From Paenibacillus paridis (GTDB lineage Bacteria > Bacillota > Bacilli > Paenibacillales > Paenibacillaceae): 64,000 nt of DNA. A model generated the notes under the pieces. It was not told the DNA's origin and did no database searches. It saw only the letters and a program-made list of their open reading frames with translations. The translations under genes were made by a program, and so were the position numbers. Where the stretch lies: positions 62,001 to 126,000 of the forward strand of contig NZ_VCIX01000086.1 of NCBI RefSeq assembly GCF_006345825.1. The letters are read 5' to 3'. Below, in pieces: positions 56,084 through 64,000 of this stretch; the first letter of the stretch is position 1; each line of letters begins with the position of its first letter.

Positions 56084-56275
56084 CTAAATTGAACTGAATT
56101 TTTTGTGTTGGTCGCTGCGTGAGCAGAACATTCTGTAGGGTCGCGGTTGTAACCAGATTCTTTGATTGACTTACACATTTAAGGTAAGTATCTGGCTACA
56201 AAGGCGAACCCTTCGTTTCTCCAGAACGATCTTCTCACTTCGCGTACACCTTATTTTTTAGTTCAACTTATATAG
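56084..56275 (+). repeat. Long-hairpin dispersed element, full copy B
   Basis: This 192-bp element is the reverse complement of copy A (48472-48669) over its whole length. It is centred on ATTTAA at about 56177-56182 and ends in GTTCAACTTATATAG. It appears to have landed inside the tandem array, because a fragment of the array unit lies upstream at about 56052-56074. Confidence 0.8.
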
Positions 56276-56278
56276 AAT

Positions 56279-56590
56279 AGCCGATTTAGGCCTGAGGTTA
56301 AGAAAATAGATCTAAAAAATAGATCTATTCCACCCAAATGGGCTGATTTGGAGAAATAGGTCTAAAAAGTAGATCTATTCCGCCGGATATGATCTAGATG
56401 AGCCGATTAAGGCCTGATGTTAAGGGAATAGATCTAAAAAATAGATCTATTCCTCCCAAAGGGGCTCCGTTGGAGGAAATAGGTCTAAAAAGTAGATCTA
56501 TTTCGCTGGATATGATCTAGATGAGCCCAAATAGGCCCGCTGCAAAGGAAATAGATCTAAAAAGCAGATCTGAAAAATAGATCAGTTCCC
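56279..56590 (+). repeat. Tandem array of about 122-bp units with AGATCT palindromes
   Basis: Unit 1 is 56279-56400, unit 2 is 56401-56523 and a partial unit 3 starts at 56524. Each full unit holds two hairpins built on AGATCT, for example GGAATAGATCTA, five As, TAGATCTATTCC in unit 2. No coding frame runs through. Together with copy B and the terminators it fills the 868 bases between genes. Confidence 0.85.
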
Positions 56591-56673
56591 CCTTCTTCTA
56601 CCAAAATGGCAGGTCGTACTGACCCTAGTCGGGTCGAATAGAGCCATTGCATAATTTTTACAATGAATCATAA

Positions 56674-56718
56674 TAAAAAAGAGCACGCTGAGGGTGAATG
56701 AGACGGCTCGGCGTGTTC
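56674..56718 (-). terminator. Terminator-like hairpin on the minus strand
   Basis: GAGCACGCTGAG (56681-56692) pairs with CTCGGCGTGTTC (56707-56718) with two G-U pairs. On the minus strand it is followed by TTTTTTATT. No minus-strand gene lies directly upstream, so what it ends is unclear. Confidence 0.5.
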
Positions 56719-56751
56719 GGTAAATTTACTTGAAAGCTAGGTGCTACATAG

Positions 56752-57357
56752 ATGTCGAGAGTAATTGTTTGGAATGAGGGGAACTGGACGACAGAGCCTG
56801 TAGCTTATCGGCAAGAGGGCGAGGGGCTAGTGGTAGAAGCGCTCAAGGGGAGCGATTATTGGCAAAAAACGATGTATGGCTTTGAGCATGATAACGGCCA
56901 TGCCCTCTTGGCTCCATGGAAAGAGAATGAGGCGATTGAAATCAGCTTTGAATTAAAGGGGTTCACGGAGCTCTACGACCAGGCGGGCATTATGCTCTGG
57001 CAGGGCAGGACAAGCTGGATCAAAGCAGGCATCGAGATTAACGATGGCGTTCCGCATATAGGGGCGGTCGTCACGGATACTTATTCGGATTGGTCCCTCT
57101 CCCCGGTGCCGGAATGGATGGGAGAGCTTGTAACGATTCGCGCCTCCCGCTCTCAGGATGCCGTTATTATTAGGGCAAGGACGCAAAACCATCCGTGGAG
57201 AACGATTCGGGTTGCTCGTTTCCTGAATGAAGGCGGCCAGCAAGCGGGTCCGTTTCTTTGTGCGCCAACAAGGGCGGGCCTAGAGGTGGCTTTTACACGT
57301 TGGGCTGGAACGGCGCCGGATGAGGATATCCATATTGATCCGCCCGTGAGTGATTGA
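56752..57357 (+). CDS. DUF1349-domain protein
   Basis: This protein of 201 residues has a concanavalin-like beta-sandwich of the DUF1349 type. Typical stretches are DYWQKTMYGFEHDNGHALL, DQAGIMLWQGRTSWIKAGIE and WSLSPVPEW. There is no signal peptide. The ribosome site before the ATG is weak (AGGTG). DUF1349 proteins are common in sugar-using Firmicutes and have no established reaction. Confidence 0.88.
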   Translation: MSRVIVWNEGNWTTEPVAYRQEGEGLVVEALKGSDYWQKTMYGFEHDNGHALLAPWKENEAIEISFELKGFTELYDQAGIMLWQGRTSWIKAGIEINDGVPHIGAVVTDTYSDWSLSPVPEWMGELVTIRASRSQDAVIIRARTQNHPWRTIRVARFLNEGGQQAGPFLCAPTRAGLEVAFTRWAGTAPDEDIHIDPPVSD

Positions 57358-57368
57358 TAAGCAAAAAT

Positions 57369-57399
57369 GCCGGGAACGTCTCATCAGACGGTTCCCGGC
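57369..57399. terminator. Terminator hairpin between convergent genes
   Basis: GCCGGGAAC (57369-57377) pairs with GTTCCCGGC (57391-57399), and GTC/GAC can extend the stem inward. On the minus strand it is followed by ATTTTTGC, so it serves the reductase gene. Confidence 0.75.
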
Positions 57400-57421
57400 A
57401 CGAGAATAGCTCTGTTATGCG

Positions 57422-58420
57422 TTAAAGCTTCATATTGCTGCTATGCCCCGGCGAAAGCTTGGCTGTAGGGTCCAGATAGACTTTGGCGTTGTTGATCGCT
57501 GTAGGAGCTTCACCGAAGCCGACCGCGATCAGCTTCAGCTTGCCGGGATAGGTCGTAATGTCGCCCGCGGCAAAAATACCCGGAATATTGGTTTCCATCC
57601 GCGTATCCACACAGATCGAGCCGTTTTGAATATCCAACCCCCATTCCGAAATGGGGCCGATCGAAGAAATGAAGCCAAAGCTGACAATAAGCTCATCGCA
57701 TTCTATTTCATGGGGCTGTTCCGATTTCTCATATCTCACCGTTATTTTCTCCAGATGTTTCTCCCCATGCAGCTCTGTAATCTCCGCCGGAGTCACCACC
57801 TTAACCTTGGAATTCATCAGATTTTCCACACTATGCTCATGGGCACGAAATTTGTTTCTGCGATGAATGAGGGTAACTTCTTTCGCAATAGGCTCCAGCA
57901 TCAGCGCCCAATCCACCGCCGAATCTCCGCCCCCGTTAATAACGACACGCTTGCCCGCGTACACGCTTAAGTCATTGACGAAATAGTTTAGATTGGTTTT
58001 CTCAAACCGGCGGGCCTCCGGCAAGTCTAAACGCCGCGGCTCAAATGCGCCTATTCCAGCGGTAATTACGATAGATTTGCTGTAATGAGTCGTTTTATCC
58101 GTGATGATCTCAAAGTGATGCTCTGCTCTCTTGATGACTTGCAGTACCTTCTCCTCAAGGCAGGTTTCCACGGGGAAATGCCTCATTTGTTCAGTAAGAT
58201 TATGAACAAGCTGCTGCGCGGTTACTTTAGGAAAACCCGCAACATCATAAATGTACTTTTCGGGATAAAGGGCAGCCAGCTGTCCGCCAAGCTGCGGCAT
58301 GCTATCGAGAATTTTGACGCTGGCCTGACGCATGCCCGCATAAAAAGCCGCAAACATACCGGCAGGCCCGCCGCCGATAATCGTAATATCCATAAAGGGG
58401 GTTGATTTCTCTGTTGTCAC
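57422..58420 (-). CDS. Ferredoxin/flavodoxin-NADP reductase, YumC type
   Basis: This flavoprotein of 332 residues is of the thioredoxin-reductase-like class of ferredoxin-NADP reductases. The FAD motif is [19 protein letters not shown] and the NADPH motif is [14 protein letters not shown]. The thioredoxin reductase CxxC is absent, as expected for YumC. The start is GTG at 58420, preceded by AAAGGAGA on the minus strand, which gives the usual family length. It moves electrons between NADPH and ferredoxin in the cytosol. Confidence 0.95.
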   Translation of the reverse strand: MTTEKSTPFMDITIIGGGPAGMFAAFYAGMRQASVKILDSMPQLGGQLAALYPEKYIYDVAGFPKVTAQQLVHNLTEQMRHFPVETCLEEKVLQVIKRAEHHFEIITDKTTHYSKSIVITAGIGAFEPRRLDLPEARRFEKTNLNYFVNDLSVYAGKRVVINGGGDSAVDWALMLEPIAKEVTLIHRRNKFRAHEHSVENLMNSKVKVVTPAEITELHGEKHLEKITVRYEKSEQPHEIECDELIVSFGFISSIGPISEWGLDIQNGSICVDTRMETNIPGIFAAGDITTYPGKLKLIAVGFGEAPTAINNAKVYLDPTAKLSPGHSSNMKL

Positions 58421-58559
58421 TAACGTTCTCTCCTTTAGACGGTGTAGATGCAATGGTTAAACCATTAAATAAAGATATTTGTTTATAAAGTAACGATAGA
58501 GGTTTCAAACCACTTTGTCAACTTTCTTGTTTATAAAGTCAGGAGCCATCTGTTCTCTA

Positions 58560-58602
58560 AAAAGAAAAACAACCAGCTAGCCGACAATGGCTAAATGGTT
58601 GT
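58560..58602 (-). terminator. Rho-independent terminator after the DUF1801 gene
   Basis: ACAACCA (58569-58575) pairs with TGGTTGT (58596-58602), and TAGCC with GGCTA inside. On the minus strand the hairpin is followed by TTTTTCTTT. Confidence 0.75.
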
Positions 58603-58633
58603 CATAGGTCTTAGTTAATCGCTTGGCATAAGG

Positions 58634-58975
58634 TTATAAACCCTCGGATGCTTGCTTAAGCAGCGTTCCCAGCCACTCGTAATCCACAGCTTGTCCTTCG
58701 CCAATTTTAATCGTTTTTCGCTCTAGCGGTCCTTCGAACGCATCTTCCGGTAAAGTTAATTCTGCTGTATTAAAAATCGTAAAACTAACTGCTTTTTTGG
58801 AAGGAGAGATGACGGCAGCATATTTTCCATTTTTAAGAAAATGAGGTTTTTTGTATTGAATACGTTCCGCAGCATCGGGAATGGCTTGATGAACCATTTG
58901 CCGGAGTCCATGGCTGATTTCAACCTGCCATTGTAAGGGGTTGCTCTCAATAAATTCGGTAACTTCCTGATTCAT
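58634..58975 (-). CDS. DUF1801-domain protein
   Basis: This protein of 113 residues has the YdhG-like fold. The IQYKKPHFLKNGKYAAVISPS stretch (from about residue 39) is characteristic. ATG at 58975 follows AAAGGTG on the minus strand. It stands alone with its own terminator. It is the third member of the family in the window and the function is unknown. Confidence 0.85.
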   Translation of the reverse strand: MNQEVTEFIESNPLQWQVEISHGLRQMVHQAIPDAAERIQYKKPHFLKNGKYAAVISPSKKAVSFTIFNTAELTLPEDAFEGPLERKTIKIGEGQAVDYEWLGTLLKQASEGL

Positions 58976-59139
58976 GTGATTACCGCACACCTTTCTCGTT
59001 CGGGTTGAGAGCAATTGCTCCCATGGACTGTTTATTATTCTGAATTACTAGCTTCCTTATTACATTAGCATAATTTGGATAACAGCTCAATCCAGCGACA
59101 ATGGATTTATGGCTAGGAGAACAAGCAGCCTATTGAAGC

Positions 59140-59565
59140 TTATTTCGTCTTTATGGCCGAAATCAGCTTATTTTCTCCTTTAAGCGTACAGGGCTCTTCA
59201 ATCTCGGTTTGCTTCTGCATCTTGGAATCGATAAAATCGACGATTTCTTGCAGGGATTCGATTTGGTTGACGATTTTGCTCCGATGGGTTTGCATCATCG
59301 CGAATAGCTCAGGAAAATTCCGGATCTCATCGTCATACGAAAGATTAAGAAACGGCTTCATTTCCTCCAGCGACATGCCAGTTTTTTTGAGACAGGCAAT
59401 GAGCTTCATAGTAGCGATATCATCCGGCCGATAGATACGGTGTTTATTTTCTTTGCGCTCCGCAGGCGGGAGCAGGCCGATTTTCTCATAATAGCGAATC
59501 GTATCTTCTGAAATGCCTGTCTGCTCGGCGGTTTCTTTAATAGTAAGGGCTAGTAGCTCGCTCAA
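59140..59565 (-). CDS. MerR-family regulator
   Basis: This regulator of about 141 residues has an N-terminal MerR helix-turn-helix (TIKETAEQTGISEDTIRYYE) and a coiled-coil dimer region; no cysteine-rich metal loop is seen. TTG at 59565 is chosen because AGGAAGG lies six to nine bases upstream on the minus strand; an ATG at 59583 lacks a site. It resembles the AdhR/NmlR-like group that senses aldehydes or electrophiles. It is divergent from an SDR gene, and both promoters carry the same dyad. Confidence 0.92.
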   Translation of the reverse strand: MSELLALTIKETAEQTGISEDTIRYYEKIGLLPPAERKENKHRIYRPDDIATMKLIACLKKTGMSLEEMKPFLNLSYDDEIRNFPELFAMMQTHRSKIVNQIESLQEIVDFIDSKMQKQTEIEEPCTLKGENKLISAIKTK

Positions 59566-59598
59566 CCGTTTCACCTTCCTCATTGTATATGTGACTAT

Positions 59599-59629
59599 AG
59601 TATATAACTTGGAGTCAGCTCCAAGTCAA
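59599..59629 (-). promoter_or_regulatory. MerR-type promoter and operator for the MerR gene
   Basis: On the minus strand TTGACT (59624-59629), a 19-base spacer and TATACT (59599-59604) form a MerR-class promoter. The spacer holds the dyad ACTTGGAG-N4-CTCCAAGT (59607-59626). The 19-base spacing is the usual mark of MerR control. Confidence 0.8.
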
Positions 59630-59679
59630 TCGATTTTGCACAGGAGGCGAAGAAGTTCTAAAAATAGTATGAATTGCGC

Positions 59680-59710
59680 TTGACTTGGAGTCGGCTCCAA
59701 GTTATAGACT
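59680..59710 (+). promoter_or_regulatory. MerR-type promoter and operator for the SDR gene
   Basis: TTGACT (59680-59685), a 19-base spacer and TAGACT (59705-59710) form a MerR-class promoter with the dyad ACTTGGAG-N4-CTCCAAGT in the spacer. It is nearly identical to the operator of the divergent regulator gene. Confidence 0.85.
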
Positions 59711-59765
59711 GAGCACATTATCGAGAAGCAAAACGAAGCTGAACATATCGAGGGAGGAAATGATA

Positions 59766-60632
59766 ATGAAAAACAAACATACAAAAGGAACGGCGCTTAT
59801 AACGGGAGCCAGCAACGGAATCGGACTGGAGCTGACGCGCAAAATGTTGGGCGAAGGCTGGCAGGTTGCGGCACTAATACGTTCAGGCTTCCCGGAAGGT
59901 GACCCGTTGATTCGTGAGGCGCTAGACCGCAAGCAGCTTAGGGTTTATGAGGCCGATTTGTCCGATTTTGATCAATTAAAGCGAGCTTTATCCGAGATCA
60001 AGGCCAAGGAAGCGAAGCTCGATTTGCTGTTTAATAATGCAGGCGGGAGTATGGCAGAGCCAACATTCTCGAAGCAGGGGCGCGAGCTGCATTTTGAGCT
60101 GCAAACGGTAGTTCCCTATATGATTTTAATGGAGCTGAAGGAGCTGCTAGGCAAAGGGAATTTGAAAACGATAATAAATACCTCTTCTTATGCGTTCAAG
60201 CACCGGAAGGCGTTCGATCCTGACTCATTAGAGAAGCCCGCGGATTTTACAAAGCTATTCGGGCCCTACGCGGCTTCGAAGCTGGCTTTATCGCTATGGA
60301 CGCAGGAAATCGCCCCCCAGCTAGCACGGGAAGGGTTTGAAATCTGGAGTGTCGACCCAGGTGGGAATAATACGATACGGAAAGGAAAAAAATCAGGCAT
60401 TCCCTTCTATTTGAAGCCAATCATCAAGCTGTTTTTTCCGCATCCAAGCAAAGGGGCTTCTCTCCTGTATGAAGCAGCCTTCGGGGATCATCAGGCGAAG
60501 CCGGGCAAATTTTTTGTAAGCGGCAGGGTGACGGAGCTGAAATTTCAAGAGCATGGGCGCAAAGTGCTGGAGAAAGTAAGCTCGATCTACAAGCAGGCGT
60601 TTGCGGAAGATACCGGCAGGAGGATTCAGTAG
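59766..60632 (+). CDS. Short-chain dehydrogenase/reductase
   Basis: This SDR enzyme of 288 residues binds NAD(P) through TGASNGIG (from about residue 14). The NNAGG motif and the catalytic YxxxK (Y168, K172 in YAASK) are present. ATG at 59766 follows GGGAGG. It is under a MerR-type promoter shared in design with the divergent regulator, so it is probably induced by an aldehyde, ketone or other electrophile. The substrate is unknown. Confidence 0.93.
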   Translation: MKNKHTKGTALITGASNGIGLELTRKMLGEGWQVAALIRSGFPEGDPLIREALDRKQLRVYEADLSDFDQLKRALSEIKAKEAKLDLLFNNAGGSMAEPTFSKQGRELHFELQTVVPYMILMELKELLGKGNLKTIINTSSYAFKHRKAFDPDSLEKPADFTKLFGPYAASKLALSLWTQEIAPQLAREGFEIWSVDPGGNNTIRKGKKSGIPFYLKPIIKLFFPHPSKGASLLYEAAFGDHQAKPGKFFVSGRVTELKFQEHGRKVLEKVSSIYKQAFAEDTGRRIQ

Positions 60633-60720
60633 CGCAAGATATCAACATTTTCACGCAGGAATTCAACACATTTATTGCCTTTGCCAAGCTATAATCAAGA
60701 AAAAAACGGTGGAGGCTACA

Positions 60721-61830
60721 ATGATGAGCAGCGCATATTGGAATGAAATCATGGAACGGCTGGATGAAAAAGTAACGCGAACGATTTCGCAAATGGGCGA
60801 TAAATGTCCGCATTTTGCTGGCGAGGATGGCAAGTTTGACGATATTGGCTCCGACTGGTGGACGACCGGCTTCTGGCCAGGCATGCTCTGGATTATGCAC
60901 GATATGACGGGCAAAGAGCATTATAAGAACGCGGCGTGGCGCTGGGATGAGGAGCTGGAGCAATGGTTCATTAAGCCAACGGAAGAGATGCATCATGACG
61001 TAGGCTTTCAGTTTCTCTCCACAGCGGTCATTAAGCACATGATCACAGGAGATAAGGACGCATTCCGCCGGGGCATTGAGGCGGCTAACTTCCTAGCTGC
61101 CCGATACAATCCGGCAGGCAGATTCATTCGCGCATGGAATGGAGAGAGGTATGGCTGGGCCATTATTGACTGCATGCTGAACATATCGCTGCTCTTCTGG
61201 GCGAGCAAGGCGACTGGCGATCCGCGTTATAAGCACATCGCTATTGCACATGCGGAAACGACGATGGAGCATGGGATCCGTGAGGATGGCTCGACCAAGC
61301 ATATTTTATCGTTTGATGCAGAGACAGGTACCTATATCGAGAACTTCGGCGGGCAAGGGCTGTCCGCGGAATCATCGTGGAGCCGAGGCACAGCGTGGGG
61401 GCTATACGGCTTCATCAATGCTTATCGCAACACTGGCGATGCTCGTTTTTTGAATACGGCGAAGCGAATTGCTCATTATTTTATCGCAGCTTCTCCTGAG
61501 GATTATGTACCGTATTCCGATTTTCGTTTTGAGTCGCTGGAAGGCCGTTACCGAGACAGCTCGGCAGCCGCAATTGCCGCATCAGGATTGCTAGAAATCG
61601 CTGAGGTCGTACCCGCAGGGGAGAAAGGCCTTTATGCTGGCGCTGCGGAACGCATTCTTCGCTCGCTTACGGAAAATTACGCAACGTGGGATTATCCTGA
61701 CCATGAGGCGCTTCTGCTTCACGGGTCTAGCAGCGTATCCGCAGAAGCGGAAGGCTCGCTAATCTATGGCGATTATTATTACATCGAGGCGATCGCCAAG
61801 CTGAATGGCTGGAAGCATCGCATCTACTAA
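60721..61830 (+). CDS. Unsaturated glucuronyl hydrolase, GH88
   Basis: This alpha/alpha-barrel enzyme of 369 residues hydrates and cleaves unsaturated uronic acids from oligosaccharides left by polysaccharide lyases. The N-terminus GSDWWTTGFWPGMLW and the two expected catalytic aspartates, D93 in HHDVGFQF and D150 in WAIIDCMLN, match UGL. GGAGG precedes the ATG at 60721. There is no signal peptide. The product would enter the 2-keto-3-deoxy acid route together with KDG kinase and KDPG aldolase. No lyase is seen nearby. Confidence 0.93.
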   Translation: MMSSAYWNEIMERLDEKVTRTISQMGDKCPHFAGEDGKFDDIGSDWWTTGFWPGMLWIMHDMTGKEHYKNAAWRWDEELEQWFIKPTEEMHHDVGFQFLSTAVIKHMITGDKDAFRRGIEAANFLAARYNPAGRFIRAWNGERYGWAIIDCMLNISLLFWASKATGDPRYKHIAIAHAETTMEHGIREDGSTKHILSFDAETGTYIENFGGQGLSAESSWSRGTAWGLYGFINAYRNTGDARFLNTAKRIAHYFIAASPEDYVPYSDFRFESLEGRYRDSSAAAIAASGLLEIAEVVPAGEKGLYAGAAERILRSLTENYATWDYPDHEALLLHGSSSVSAEAEGSLIYGDYYYIEAIAKLNGWKHRIY

Positions 61831-61836
61831 ACAGCA

Positions 61837-61875
61837 AGCAGCCTTCCCTGCTAGTAAGGGAAGGCTGCTTTTTTT
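61837..61875 (+). terminator. Rho-independent terminator after GH88
   Basis: AGCAGCCTTCCCT (61837-61849) pairs perfectly with AGGGAAGGCTGCT (61857-61869), followed by a T-run. Confidence 0.95.
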
Positions 61876-61906
61876 ATCATGGAACAGAACCAAACAACGG
61901 CTTTAA

Positions 61907-61928
61907 ATAACGAATTCTTATTCGTTAT
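61907..61928. promoter_or_regulatory. Inverted repeat upstream of the AlkA-like gene
   Basis: ATAACGAAT (61907-61915), a four-base loop and ATTCGTTAT (61920-61928) form a perfect dyad about 85 bases before the gene at 62013. It could be an operator. No matching regulator is known here. Confidence 0.35.
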
Positions 61929-62012
61929 CTTGCTGTCCTATTCCGGCTTAAGCACAAACGTGCGTCGGATAAGGTATAGTTAGCTTAATGAGTTGGATCG
62001 GAGGCAGGACAA

Positions 62013-62630
62013 ATGGGAGGCGTGAAAACAAAGTTTTTTAATTATGGGCAGGAGGAAATCGATACTCTCAAAAGCATGGATAAAGAGCTGGGGACAGCGA
62101 TGGAGCGGCTGGGCAAGGTGGAACGCTTGATCATTCCTGATTTGTTCACCGCTCTTATGCATGCCATGGTTAGCCAGCTTATTTCGGCGAAGGCCGCACA
62201 TACCATTTGGCAGAGAATGTTGGACAAGCTGGGCGAAATATCGCCGCAAAACATAGCCGGACAGACTGTTGAAACGATACAGTCCTGCGGCGTGACAATG
62301 AAAAAAGCCAGCAGTATGCTTGCCATAGCAGAGAAAATCGCGCAAGGCGAATTCCGGCTGGATGAGCTTCATCAACTGCCCGATAAGGAGGCCATCCGAC
62401 AGTTGGTGAGCTTGAAGGGCGTCGGCGAATGGACAGCCGAAATGCTGCTCATTCACGGGATGGAGCGCCACGATGTCGTAAGCTGGGGCGATATTGCCAT
62501 TCGGCGCGGCATGATCAAGCTATATGGGCTTCCTGCTCTTACAAAGGAGCAGTTCGAAGAGTACCGAAAGCGATATTCGCCGCTCGGCTCGATCGCATCT
62601 ATTTATTTATGGCAAATTTCATTTGAATAG
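62013..62630 (+). CDS. DNA-3-methyladenine glycosylase, AlkA-like
   Basis: This HhH-GPD DNA glycosylase of 205 residues removes alkylated bases. The hairpin is LKGVGEWTAEMLL and the catalytic aspartate is D160 in VVSWGDIAIRRG. It is shorter than E. coli AlkA and lacks its N-terminal domain, like many Firmicute members. A GGAGG site lies upstream of the ATG. The next gene, 16 bases downstream, encodes an AlkD-like protein, so the two form an alkylation-repair operon. Confidence 0.93.
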   Translation: MGGVKTKFFNYGQEEIDTLKSMDKELGTAMERLGKVERLIIPDLFTALMHAMVSQLISAKAAHTIWQRMLDKLGEISPQNIAGQTVETIQSCGVTMKKASSMLAIAEKIAQGEFRLDELHQLPDKEAIRQLVSLKGVGEWTAEMLLIHGMERHDVVSWGDIAIRRGMIKLYGLPALTKEQFEEYRKRYSPLGSIASIYLWQISFE

Positions 62631-62646
62631 CGGAAGGGGAACCTTA

Positions 62647-63345
62647 ATGGAACAAAGCATAAAAGAGCAATTGCTTGGCTTGGCCGAACCGGATTTTCAG
62701 AAATTTACCGCGGCACTCATCCCGAATATTGATAATGTGCTCGGGGTGCGGCTGCCGCTGCTTCGGAAGCTGGCTAAGGCCATTGCGCAGGGGGATTGGC
62801 GAACCTATCTGGCCCATGCGGAAAGCGATTATTTTGAAGAGGTCATGCTGCAGGGCATGGTGATCGGCACAGTGAAAGCGGAGATCGAAGAAATGCTGCG
62901 TTATGTGGCGGCGTTTGTTCCGAAAATAAACAATTGGTCGGTATGCGACAGCTTTTGCATTGGCCTGAAATTCACGAACAATCATAAGGAAGCCGTATGG
63001 GACTTCTTGCAGCCTTATTTAGTTTCTGAACTTGAATATGAAATACGGTTCGGAGTCGTCATGCTGCTCGACTTTTATATTGAAGAGCCCTATATCGAAC
63101 GGCTGCTTTCACTGCTAGACCAAACGAAACGCGAGACTTATTACGTTCAAATGGCGGTAGCATGGGCCATATCGATCTGTTACATTAAGCTGCCGGGGCC
63201 GACGCTTGCCTATTTGGAGAATAACTCGCTGGATGATTTTACGTACAACAAAGCCCTTCAAAAAATAACGGAGTCCTACCGAGTAGATCAAACGTCTAAA
63301 CAAATCATCCGAGGCATGAAGCGGAAGACCAAAGGAAAACGATAA
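62647..63345 (+). CDS. DNA alkylation repair protein, AlkD-like
   Basis: This HEAT-repeat DNA glycosylase of 232 residues belongs to the AlkC/AlkD superfamily. Recognisable parts are NVLGVRLPLLRKLAKAIA, NWSVCDSFCIGLKF and VQMAVAWAISICYIKLP. ATG at 62647 follows AGGGGAA. It probably removes bulky or positively charged alkyl bases. It follows the AlkA-like gene directly. Confidence 0.92.
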   Translation: MEQSIKEQLLGLAEPDFQKFTAALIPNIDNVLGVRLPLLRKLAKAIAQGDWRTYLAHAESDYFEEVMLQGMVIGTVKAEIEEMLRYVAAFVPKINNWSVCDSFCIGLKFTNNHKEAVWDFLQPYLVSELEYEIRFGVVMLLDFYIEEPYIERLLSLLDQTKRETYYVQMAVAWAISICYIKLPGPTLAYLENNSLDDFTYNKALQKITESYRVDQTSKQIIRGMKRKTKGKR

Positions 63346-63389
63346 GTTTGCGGCTAGGTTGATTGGTCTTATAGAGGTTTTAAGGCATG

Positions 63390-63434
63390 AAAAAACAGGC
63401 TGTCCTTATTTTAATTAGGACTGCCTGTTTTTTT
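63390..63434. terminator. Bidirectional terminator between AlkD-like and SRPBCC genes
   Basis: AAAAAACAGGC (63390-63400) and GTCCT pair with AGGAC and GCCTGTTTTTT, leaving one T-T mismatch. A-rich and T-rich flanks make it active on both strands. Confidence 0.9.
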
Positions 63435-63438
63435 GCGA

Positions 63439-64000
63439 TTATAGAAGATGCTGCGTTAGCTGGCGAATAAGCTGCAGTCCGATAGGCGTCAAGGCAACGG
63501 AATCATGTTCGAAGTATCCCAAATAGCGAAGACTGGCGAGTGCCTGTTCATTCTCCTTTTTAAAATGGTCCTCTACAGCGCTCTTCAGCTCAGCATCATC
63601 CATGACAGCAACTTTTTGGGCGCCAATGTGTTGGATGAGCGGGTAGAGGGCGAGAATATCCTTTAACCCGCCAAACATTAAGCTCCAGCCGTGCTCAGAT
63701 CCGCTCCGATATTCTTCGAGTGCTTTCGCGATATCAGCCTCTGTCCACCCTTCTTCATGAGGCACGACGATCGTTTGCGTAAAGGTCATTTCGCAGCCAT
63801 GCTCCTGCGGCGCAATATCTACCGTTAGACGGTCGATCGATTCGCTAAACTGCGGCATCTGAAAGGTGAAGACGATCCGGTTAGGGCGACTCAGCTCCAC
63901 ATATTCGCCGACAGCTTTGTAGTCCTTGCCTTGCCGATGATCGGCAATCGTCCAATGACCGCCAACGCGGGCGTCATTTTCGGCTAACGTATTGGTGGAT
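63439..64000 (-). CDS. SRPBCC (AHSA1-like) protein, 5' end outside window
   Basis: This START/AHSA1-fold protein runs off the right edge. The frame is open on the minus strand to base 64000, so the GTG at 63900 is not the real start. Visible parts are VGGHWTIADHR, GEYVELSRPNRIVFTF and GSEHGWSLMFGGLKDIL. A C-terminal tail of about 65 residues follows the usual end of the domain and looks like a small winged-helix-like segment. Such proteins often bind hydrophobic ligands. The role is unknown. Confidence 0.85.
   Translation of the reverse strand, partial: STNTLAENDARVGGHWTIADHRQGKDYKAVGEYVELSRPNRIVFTFQMPQFSESIDRLTVDIAPQEHGCEMTFTQTIVVPHEEGWTEADIAKALEEYRSGSEHGWSLMFGGLKDILALYPLIQHIGAQKVAVMDDAELKSAVEDHFKKENEQALASLRYLGYFEHDSVALTPIGLQLIRQLTQHLL

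Noticed and set aside
56279-56590. Tandem repeats considered as a CRISPR array
   Set aside because: The unit is about 122 bp with no short constant repeat and unique spacer pattern, and no cas genes are present.
45362-57357. Similar N-termini (VWNE) of the ThuA-like and DUF1349 proteins taken as homology
   Set aside because: The match covers only a few residues and the rest of the proteins belong to different folds.

Overview
The window looks like a chromosomal stretch of a Paenibacillus-type soil Firmicute. The reasons are strong AGGAGG ribosome binding sites, Lpl/YtcP-type sugar importers paired with YesM/YesN-like two-component systems, an S-layer-homology (SLH) anchored surface enzyme, and many AraC regulators beside glycoside hydrolases. 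No rRNA, tRNA, CRISPR array, transposase, phage gene or plasmid function was seen.

Layout. 1-9729 (+): a CUT1 importer (two permeases and a lipoprotein) followed by GH3, GH38 and GH130 enzymes, ending in a terminator shared with a convergent membrane-bound AraC regulator (9793-12123, -). 12373-17050 (+): a compact catabolic operon of amidohydrolase, SelA/DgaE-like PLP enzyme, DgaF-like aldolase, KDG kinase and GntR regulator. 17051-18186: non-coding, with terminators and AT-rich repeats. 18187-24290: a GH28-like enzyme, an aldo/keto reductase, a cupin, an ankyrin protein, small housekeeping-type proteins and an HTH/DUF2975 pair. 24358-27871: an AraC regulator divergent from a second GH38. 28097-34906: a short upstream ORF, two permeases, YesN/YesM and a sugar-binding lipoprotein. 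35066-42597: KDPG-type aldolase, sialidase-fold protein, a 1186-residue SLH-anchored protein with a glycosidase-like domain, and an ADP-ribosylglycohydrolase-fold protein. 42634-45241 (-): a GT39-like membrane protein and an AraC regulator. 45362-55883: a ThuA-like protein, then a leftward permease-permease-GH3 unit divergent from YesM/YesN and a LipO-like lipoprotein. 55884-56751: non-coding repeat region. 56752-64000: DUF1349, ferredoxin-NADP reductase, DUF1801, a MerR/SDR pair with twin operators, GH88, AlkA-like and AlkD-like DNA repair proteins, and a truncated SRPBCC protein.

How the genes fit together. Three importers bring oligosaccharides into the cell, where most of the hydrolases (GH3, GH38, GH130, GH88, GH28-like) lack signal peptides and should act. 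KDG kinase, two KDPG-type aldolases and the GH88 point to uronate or aldonate products feeding a 2-keto-3-deoxy acid route. No importer ATPase is encoded here, so a shared MsmX-type ATPase elsewhere is inferred.

The least expected material is non-coding. There is a roughly 190-bp long-hairpin element in two full copies and one half copy, a 122-bp tandem array that appears to be interrupted by one of those copies, an 86-bp dispersed repeat, and a family of AT-rich palindromic units.
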